A DNA stretch of 64,000 bases from Lepraria neglecta. Lineage: Eukaryota > Ascomycota > Lecanoromycetes > Lecanorales > Stereocaulaceae. Shown here piece by piece: positions 57,036 to 64,000 of this stretch. Under the pieces are notes generated by a model. It did not search any database. It had not been told where the DNA came from and saw only the letters and a list, made by a program, of their open reading frames with translations. How positions within the stretch are numbered: the stretch's first letter is position 1; the number at the start of each line of letters is the position of its first letter. The position numbers and the translations under genes are program-made. Where the stretch lies: the NCBI GenBank assembly GCA_033220425.1, contig CM065646.1, forward strand, positions 3,789,501-3,853,500, in the 5' to 3' direction.

Positions 57036-57707
57036 TCATCTGTCACACCTCTTCCCCATCCCATTACTCAAACTCTTCGAGCTCCTCCTCATCCTAATCT
57101 TCTTCTTAACCATCGGCTTCCCCAATCCATCTCTCGACGCAGAGTGTCTCAAATCCTTATCAATCCTATAAGAGTGCTGGTGTCTAAGCGAAAGCTGAGC
57201 CGCATTCGAACCACCAACTGCAGAGGAAGCTGATAGGGGAGTGAAGCCGAAGTAGGAGGAGGAGAAGGAGGAGGAGGAGGAGGAGGAGGAGGATGCGTGT
57301 TCGTCGGGTGAGAGGGAGGGGGAGGTAGAGTCATCGAGCATGGAGGATGAATGTGTAGGGTCATATATGTTATAGGGTTGCCCGGTTTGCACCATATCTT
57401 CGACGAGGGTGGAGATGCGGGAGAGGTGGGCGGAGGAGCATTGGAGGCGGTTTATGCTTTGCCGTCGGCGGCAGACACGGTTTGAGGAGCTGTTGGGGGA
57501 TTGCAGGTATGGATTAGGATCCCGTGCTCGTGGTGTTGATTCCTTGAGAGCCGTAGACGGCCGTCGAGGCGTGAGGCTGTGCTGATTGAAATGGCGAGAA
57601 AGCTCTGCTATCGAATTCGAAGACGAACATCGTCTTGAGCCGTGATAGCCATTCTCATAGCCAGGCGATGACTCGCGGGAGGAATTGGGAGAGACGCTGT
57701 CCTCCAT
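57036..57707 (-). CDS. Ser-rich conserved fungal protein of unknown function
   Basis: A single exon of 223 residues from MEDSVSPNSSRESSPGY. It contains SIAELSRHFNQHSLTPRRPS, a basic RVCRRRQSINRLQ, LSRISTLVEDMVQTGQPY, a long serine run encoded by GAG/GGA-type repeats on the plus strand, and a basic tail (MVKKKIRMRRSSKS). It is mostly disordered with possible phosphorylation sites (SP, TP). The ATG at 57707 was chosen over one seven codons upstream because the MEDS start follows the better-looking boundary. Function unknown. Confidence 0.6.
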   Translation of the reverse strand: MEDSVSPNSSRESSPGYENGYHGSRRCSSSNSIAELSRHFNQHSLTPRRPSTALKESTPRARDPNPYLQSPNSSSNRVCRRRQSINRLQCSSAHLSRISTLVEDMVQTGQPYNIYDPTHSSSMLDDSTSPSLSPDEHASSSSSSSSSFSSSYFGFTPLSASSAVGGSNAAQLSLRHQHSYRIDKDLRHSASRDGLGKPMVKKKIRMRRSSKSLSNGMGKRCDR

Positions 57708-59185
57708 TTGGAAAGAGTGTAGAAGGCACACTGTTTAGAGGGAGACGCAAAGGAGAATTCCTCGAACACGTTCGAACAGTGGGTGTCAACATCAGAGGCG
57801 AGTATACATGGCGCTGTACTGTCAACCAAGCAAAGGTAGCTCCGCAGTCCGAACCAATCCACCGGTAACGACCAAACAATCAATCCTGCAGCTGTAGCTT
57901 GAAATCCAATATTCACGAAGATACGTGCAGCTCATGACCTTTTCGTTCCCTCTCCATCAATCAATCAAACAGCACCAGAAATCCTCTCAAGTGTGATAGT
58001 AGGGCTGCAGCGCGCATCAGCGAGGCCTAGAATCTTCCGAAAACTGGTCTGGGCGACTGGCTATTTGAGTGAGATCGGATGGTGGGGATCGAGGTCACGC
58101 ACCGCAGCACCACTAGCAAATACGAAGGTTTCGACCCAGTTCACGACTGGTTGGCGGCACACATATTCTGAGGATCGGAGGCGTTCTTGTCCACGTTCTG
58201 GAACGTGCTCGGAAATTTAGCCAACCGCCCGGGATGCTGGGTTCAATTTGATAAGTCCTCGGCTCCCAACTCATGCAGGCTTCGCGCAGGCTTTAAGACG
58301 GCCTCGCGCTAGGTCCGATATCGCGAAAAACTGCTCTGCGAAAGCGCTGATCTTTTTGAGCCGCCGGGGGAAATGACTAATTGCAGCGTGTTCCGGTTAG
58401 GAAAGTCTAGATCGACATCCTTTTGAAGCATTCGCTACGAGAAGCGAGAGTGGCACGAAAAAGGCAAAACAGCGGAAAGGATTCTATCGGCGGAGCTCAC
58501 CATCTCTGGAATATCTGAATCCTGAATCCTGAATCCTGAATCCCTTCGGAGACCTTAAAGTCCTAGCGGAAGATCTCGTGTTGTGGAGGGGAGTCACACC
58601 ATTCCCGTCCCGTCGCACTTACTATTGACCTTTTTCCTCCGCAAGGGAAGGTACCGCCTTGCTCTCAACGCGATCCTTGCAGTATGCACTGTTTATGCAT
58701 GACCGTTAGAAACAACACGTCTCTGCCTTCAGGTTCGAGAATGATTTTTCTCTCCTCACTGCGGCTATGCGATGCGGCATCGCAGATTTCTCGAACGATC
58801 GTGATCTCCGTTCGGTAGTAGACTTCTCCATGGACGGGAAAGAAGGGTCCAACGTGTGGGTAATGATGTACAGGGAATACCATCGTAGTGATTCTAATGT
58901 AATTTCTCGGCATCATTAGCTTTTTAATGGTCCGTAGATATGATCATGAGTGAGATGTTAGATCTGACATCTATCAACAACGATAGATCTGAAATCTCTG
59001 TAAATAATCTTGTGGCTTGACGATTACGATTACGATAAAGCTGGTAGGGCGAAAACCAGGGTAGAACAGAGCCGAACTGTCTGATTGCATTTATAGTTTT
59101 TGAATGTAGGTAGGTATACGGTACAGCAGCATAGGCTAGCTGTGGTGAATCTCCCGTTAGCAGAGAGTAGAGTAGGAAGAGACCC
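57708..59185. other. Gene-free stretch
   Basis: Nearly 1.5 kb with no supported gene. It includes the promoter of the Ser-rich gene and the 3' flank of the MFS gene. Confidence 0.5.
58515..58543. repeat. GAATCCT heptamer repeat
   Basis: About four tandem units of CTGAATC/GAATCCT in intergenic DNA. Confidence 0.85.
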
Positions 59186-61351
59186 TTACTTCCCGCTTTC
59201 TGGGGCAAGCTTATTCCTCCGCCTGATCTCGCTCCACCTGCTCAAAGTGCCCAGCTCCAGGATGCTCATCCGCCGTGTAGTGCCGCTAGGATTACCAATG
59301 ATGACAGGCTTCCACTCGTCTTCTGGGCCAGACAAGATGCTCGTTCCAGATCTCTCTGATGGGATGATCTGAACCGTCTTGAAACGCCATAGCATACCAA
59401 TCAGCATTAGCGTCAAAATCAACAACACGCCTGCCATGACTGCAGTGGCCGTCTGTGCACCAACATGCCTTTCGACTACGCCGCCCCAGGCCGTGACTCC
59501 CGCAGCAATGATAAAGGCAAATGTATGTGCGATCGCGAAGCCTGCAGTCACGCGAGGAAAGCAGGAGAAATTAGTCCTCTTCTTCCTGATCTCTTCCGGT
59601 AGAATACGGCGAGGTCTTTCAGTCATCCCAGGCTGTAGGTCTGAAGTGTCATAGGTCTCCATGATGATTCCGTGACACTCGGCGATAGCCAAGTTGGAAA
59701 GGAAGCCGATCAAACCAGCGAAGATGATAGGGACCATGAATTGGGTCGGACGACCACCCGAAGCAAGAGTGTAGGCTAAGTCTGCGAAAGGGAGTATGAT
59801 CATGAAGATGCTTCGCCTGACAAGATGAGATGTCCCAGGTGACACGCTTTTCGAAGGTCATGCTATCCATTCTTTGACGATGATGTCTTGCTCGGCTGAA
59901 CAAGGACGCTTTCTGAAATGGAATTGCTAGTAGGGCGCTTAGGGGAATGATTGCAGCAGCAAGTCCGACATACTGAGGATGGAATTGATAGTACTTGAAC
60001 AACAGAGCTCCAAGTAGCTATATAGGTGTAAGTTACGAATGTGACAATAGCTCATGGAAGGCTTACCATTATTGCCAAAACAACCTGGCCATATATCCAA
60101 CAGAGATAGAACGCGAGGACCACAAACCCAGGCTGTTTCAGTATACGGATGGCAAGTACATGGCCAGCAATGACCTCTTCCCACCACCAAATTGGTCCAG
60201 TGGATTCGAGGTGCATCTTGATCTCCCCTCGAGCCACTCTTCGGGAAATGTCAGTTCCCTTGCGAACCTCAGCCATGGATCTGCGGTAAGCTGATCTTCG
60301 GACTTCTGGCGTTAGAACGTTAAGTATTAGCACAGTAGCATTGAGTATGATGGTGATCCAGTAACCCCAGGAAACATCCAATCGACCGATCATACCAGCT
60401 CCAATCAGGAAGCCAATTCCGATCGAGCCAATCGCACTGAAGGTGTAGATGCCGAGCCATACATCCATGCCGCCACCGTGCCTCCGGACATCATTGACAT
60501 TGACCATCTCTTGGTGTGGATTACCACTTTGCAGAGACGCTCCGAACAGGTCTAGCAGCGTTGTGACAAAATTGATATTGGCGAAGCCCATCACAATCCT
60601 CGCAAAGATTCTTGGAAGGAGGAGCCCAATGGGATATGTCGCAATGTAAGGAGATCTGTTAGAGTTGATGGCGAGAGCCGGGGGAATTGCAAGGGCAGCA
60701 GAATGGCGAGTGCTGCCAGTGTATATGGCTTTCGTCCATGGAGCAACGGTAAAGGATAGAACAAAGCTGTGGTAATCGCTAAGCCAAGGAAGAACAGCAC
60801 ATTCCCCAATATAGTGTAGTGATGCTCGTCCGCAATGGCATACTGGATCGCAGGTGCCTCACCAGCGTAGATGCCAATGATTAGTCCCATGAACGCAGTG
60901 GTGATGCATGTTACAATGGCGACAAAGCGCTTGCGTGAAGTACTCCAATCTCGAGCAATTGGTGACCGACGGTGAGACCGGCTCAGACTGAACCCACCTG
61001 GCTCACGGATGCTGAAATGATGGCGGTTCTTTAGTGTATAATCCTTGCTGGCGCCGGTCTCCCATTGGTGAGATCTCTCACGGTGTTGGTGTTTTTCATG
61101 CATTTCAGGGTCATCGAGCGAAGCGAGAGTATTTTGACGAGGTCGTATTGGATGAGATCGTGCCTAGGTGCTTGTGGGGGCTCGCCAACTATTGCCTTTT
61201 GATACACTGGGTGTTATTGAAGTCCCAATGTCTTGAAGTCCGCAATGTATGGAACACAGGTACAATCGTCATCTTCATCAGAGTGTTGCACGTCTCGCGA
61301 CTTGAAATTCTCCTTTTTGGGCACGGCCTTTCGCAAGCGTATCGAGCTCAT
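59186..61351 (-). CDS. MFS transporter with apparent frame changes
   Basis: From the ATG at 61351 the frame reads a short charged head. A probable intron with acceptor CCTAG near 61149 leads to EMHEKHQHRERSHQWETGA, STSRKRFVAIVTCITTAFMG, GRKPYTLAALAILLPLQ, VMGFANINFVTTLLDLFGAS, GGGMDVWLGIYTF and GFLIGAGMIGRLDVSWGYW. The typical central loop is TPEVRRSAYR. After an intron (GTAAGC...TATAG) it continues with LLFKYYQFHPQYVGLAAAI and NLAIAECHGIIMETYD. Twelve helices and the GRKPYTL loop mark it as a drug/polyamine-type major facilitator. Two one-base frame changes occur: one fixed by adding a C to the five-C run at 60680-60684, the other near 59829. Real decay cannot be excluded. Confidence 0.7.
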
Positions 61352-61372
61352 GCGTGGCTCAATTGGAGGTCT

Positions 61373-63587
61373 CTAATCATTGACATATTCGCGAACAGAA
61401 TCCCGAGTCAGGGCACTCGCTGAAGCTCTATGGCCTCGTTGGAGAAAAGCGTGCTGCTCTTTCGTTGGTACCTGCACTGTAGGTGGCGCCTGAGGCGTCG
61501 GCGGCGTTGGCCCCATCCCCAAACGAATTTTGGAAAGCTTAGATGGGACTCTGATCACGGCCCTGTCAGTCGGGTTGAAAGGTTGGTGGTAGAGGGACTT
61601 CTGAGTAAGAGTTCCGGTTTTCGAAGATGTGCGCGGTAGTTCAAGAAATTCACGATGCGTGCCTTCACGCTTCCCCTTTGGCTGGTCCTCATCCGGATTC
61701 GGTACAGTTGACGAGTGTCGCGTTTGCGCAGGATATGGCGTTGCATCGCGAGCTTTCTTAAAATGGCTATGATAATGGACATTGCTTGAAAGCTCATCGA
61801 TACTCACATGGCCCTGGCGATTACTGGCATGATGATTCGGCAGCGTGGTGTAGTTGTCTTCCAAATCAGCACCGCCTGAGAGCGACGATACGCATTCGCT
61901 GCTATCAACTGACCCACGCGAACCAATACGACCGTAGCCCCTTTGCCGACCTTGGGAGGTAGCGGGACGTCCTCGCTGTGTTCTCTGCTAGCAGCGTGTC
62001 CTGCAATAGTCAAATCCTCCTTCAGCAGGCTCTCAAGATCAGTGATCACTTCCGTAAACGATTCGCCTTGGTTCTCCTGTTGCCGCAGAATTATTGTTCC
62101 ATTAGTGCTTTCCGTTCCTTGGAGACGCTTTGAACGAGGCTTATGTCTCAAAGGTCTGTACCCTTTCTCAGCCAGCGTCCTTCCCGCTCGTTGATGACCA
62201 GAATATTGAGCAGTACGCTTGCAGTGATGGTAGAGCCTGGCAGTCAAATTCGCGGACGCACTTCTTTTGTGTTGCTTTATAGGCCGCAACGAGGACGTCT
62301 GAAGACCAGAACGAGCACTGATCTCGGACAACATGGACATGGCCCGGCTGACTGGTGACGGTTTCTGAGTTCCTTCGGGCGACGGCTTGGAACCTGAAAC
62401 CAACGGTAGTTCGGCATTGACACCGCCAGGTCTATCGCCGGCAGGAGCTGGTGGCGTAGAAGATTTAGGGAGCAGAGGAGACTCTGCGCTGTCTGCAACT
62501 GGATCAGCCTCGAAAGGTATCGACTGCAGGCTGCGTGCTGAAGGAGCATAGGTACTCGATGAGGCCTTCTCGCGTTCACCCAAAGGCTTCGCAATTAAGT
62601 AAGTGTTGATCACGTCTTCCACAGTGCTTTGCCTATCTCTGCAAGCTGCGCGGCGTTTGGTTCGGTTTCGGCACTAGCAGGGTCCATCTCTACATCTTTG
62701 GTATATTCTTCTTCATGATCATCAGGAGTTGTTGCGAGATTCTGCGGTACTGCGGCCGTGTGAGCGCTATGTAGATCTTGTGCTGGACCAGCCGGATGAT
62801 AATCGTGCTCTTTCAGCTCATGTAACGCATCAATGGCATTGTGGCCATGCTCGTCATGTAGTCCGGTATAGGTTGGAACAGCAAGCACATCGTTGCCCAT
62901 AGTATCTGATGTTTCTCCGAGGATCGGCGAGGTAAACTTAGAGTTAGTCTCCTTTTTTACGTCGACCTTGGATCGATAGCTGCCAGGGACATGCCGTGGA
63001 CTGGTGCTTAGTGTTTTGTTTACGTGGGTCGCAGGAGGTACAGTGCGAAGGTGGAACTTGGGGAGTCGAGATCCCGGCGATAGGTACTGGCTTGGCTCAA
63101 TCTGGTGTGTTGGTGATGAGAGGCTCTCGGCCAAGAGTATCTTGCTGGGCTCGTTGGCCGAGACCCGAGGTATGACGTGACCAAGCCCAGTCTTCCCTTT
63201 GGTTTCGGTCTTCCTCCATGTTTGGCTGGCTGGGGCCCCTTGGCTGAACTTCGCCATTATCCTTCCCAATCTGGCCGGCAGGTCCATTGTAGTTCCCATG
63301 TCCGACTCTCCATACTCCAAACGAACAAGCTTTGCAATGGCTTCTGCTGGGCGGAACCTGTACGTCCTTGTGTATATCGGAGAGTTGGCGGTAGAGGCTT
63401 CTTCTGGGCTGACAGGGAGGTAATTATAGTCAGGAGATGGGCAAGGCGTTCTTGGAGGTTGTCGGCGGTTGCGGGAGATGAGTAAGGAACGAATTCGGTC
63501 TCGAAGATTTGCGTCTATCGCTGGGGATATTGTGAAGCCTCGACCAGGTACCAGAGGTGCGTCGTCCAGACGAGCTACCTCCTCCAT
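61373..63587 (-). CDS. Large low-complexity protein, frames broken at homopolymers
   Basis: Three minus frames read as one protein of about 730 residues. The start is MEEVARLDDAPLVPGRGFTI with a helical RDRIRSLLISRNRRQ and later FRPAEAIAKLVRLEYGE. At 62628-62630 one extra A in an AAA run would join it to STVEDVINTYLIAKPLGERE. At 61938-61941 one extra G in a GGGG run would join it to GYGRIGSRGSVDSSECVSSL. The rest is Ser/Pro/Thr-rich. The final TAG (61373) is only 22 bases from the next ATG and the frame stays open beyond it, so this could be an N-terminal extension of the transporter. No domain recognised. Confidence 0.5.
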
Positions 63588-64000
63588 GGGCGGAGGTCGA
63601 CAGAGCGATTGAGCACGCAGACCATTAGGTTAAGAGGAGCTATGCTTTTGTTAGTCGATATAAGGAATGCTGATTAGGAGAGATGATATGAGAAGTCAAG
63701 AAAGAGAGAAGTAGACAGATGCTGGTTTAAAAGAGACAGTATCAGAGCGCGTCTTCCTTCACATTGCTCTTAACCTGAGGTACAGCAGGGAAGGAGCATT
63801 GCCGTGAAGACAACACCAGGTGAAGCAACATATTTGCTTCATTTTGGCAATGGGTTCACAGACGCAACTGGGCAGACAAATTTGGTTTTTGATCACCACT
63901 GCGATTGCACATTGATATCGTTGCCCATTGTAGAGATAAAATGAATTCAAGGACCGCTGCTTCTTGACATGCACATATTATCTCCTAGCATTCATACCCA
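63588..64000. other. Right edge, promoter of the low-complexity gene
   Basis: No gene is supported. The stretch contains purine-rich AGAGA sequence before the ATG at 63587. Confidence 0.4.

Noticed and set aside
57230-57300. GAG/GGA run as a regulatory microsatellite
   Set aside because: It encodes the serine run of the Ser-rich protein on the minus strand and needs no other explanation.
1-64000. tRNA, rRNA or CRISPR features
   Set aside because: No convincing tRNA A/B boxes with cloverleaf arms, no rRNA core sequence and no regularly spaced repeats were seen by eye.

Overview
The window is nuclear DNA of a filamentous ascomycete (Pezizomycotina). The evidence is short spliceosomal introns (about 46-82 bases, GTRNGT...YAG, often with a CTRAY branch site), interrupted genes on both strands, and fungal-type proteins (Rxt3, Btn1/CLN3, Arg8, Sdhaf4, a DUF155 RMD1-like protein, Zn2Cys6 and hybrid histidine kinase remnants). 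I cannot place it more finely from sequence alone.

Layout. 0-2 kb: gene-poor, with a degenerate remnant and a small promoter repeat. 2-17 kb: a trypsin-fold protease-like gene, then a housekeeping block of RXT3, BTN1/CLN3, ARG8 and SDHAF4, mostly arranged head-to-head or tail-to-tail. The last 54 bases of SDHAF4 are tandemly duplicated into a broken 2EXR/F-box-like gene. 17-25 kb: an intact short-chain dehydrogenase, a large decayed hybrid histidine kinase, and an intact 501-residue sugar transporter. 25.8-30.2 kb: a decayed pair, a cytochrome P450 and a squalene-hopene-cyclase-like gene, which look like the remains of a triterpenoid cluster. 30.5-36 kb: a small cysteine-rich secreted protein, a decayed Zn2Cys6 regulator, an intact START-like protein and a broken GDSL-type esterase. 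37-46 kb: an intact 1298-residue glycosyltransferase with ubiquitin-interacting-like motifs, a DUF155 protein and a zinc-finger-like protein. 48.3-54.9 kb: five tandem, differently damaged copies of one SprT-like (HExxH) zincin family. 55-64 kb: an RRM-like protein, two low-complexity proteins and an MFS transporter.

Two patterns cut across the window. First, intact conserved genes alternate with blocks of accessory genes that are recognisable end to end but carry stops and frameshifts; most of the in-frame stops are TAG. Second, several otherwise healthy genes change frame by one base at a homopolymer run, which looks like sequencing or assembly error. The two patterns should be separated before any decay is interpreted. 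The most unusual region is the SprT-like tandem array. The decayed cyclase/P450 pair is the most interesting metabolic relic. Exon coordinates were worked out by hand from splice signals and reading phase.
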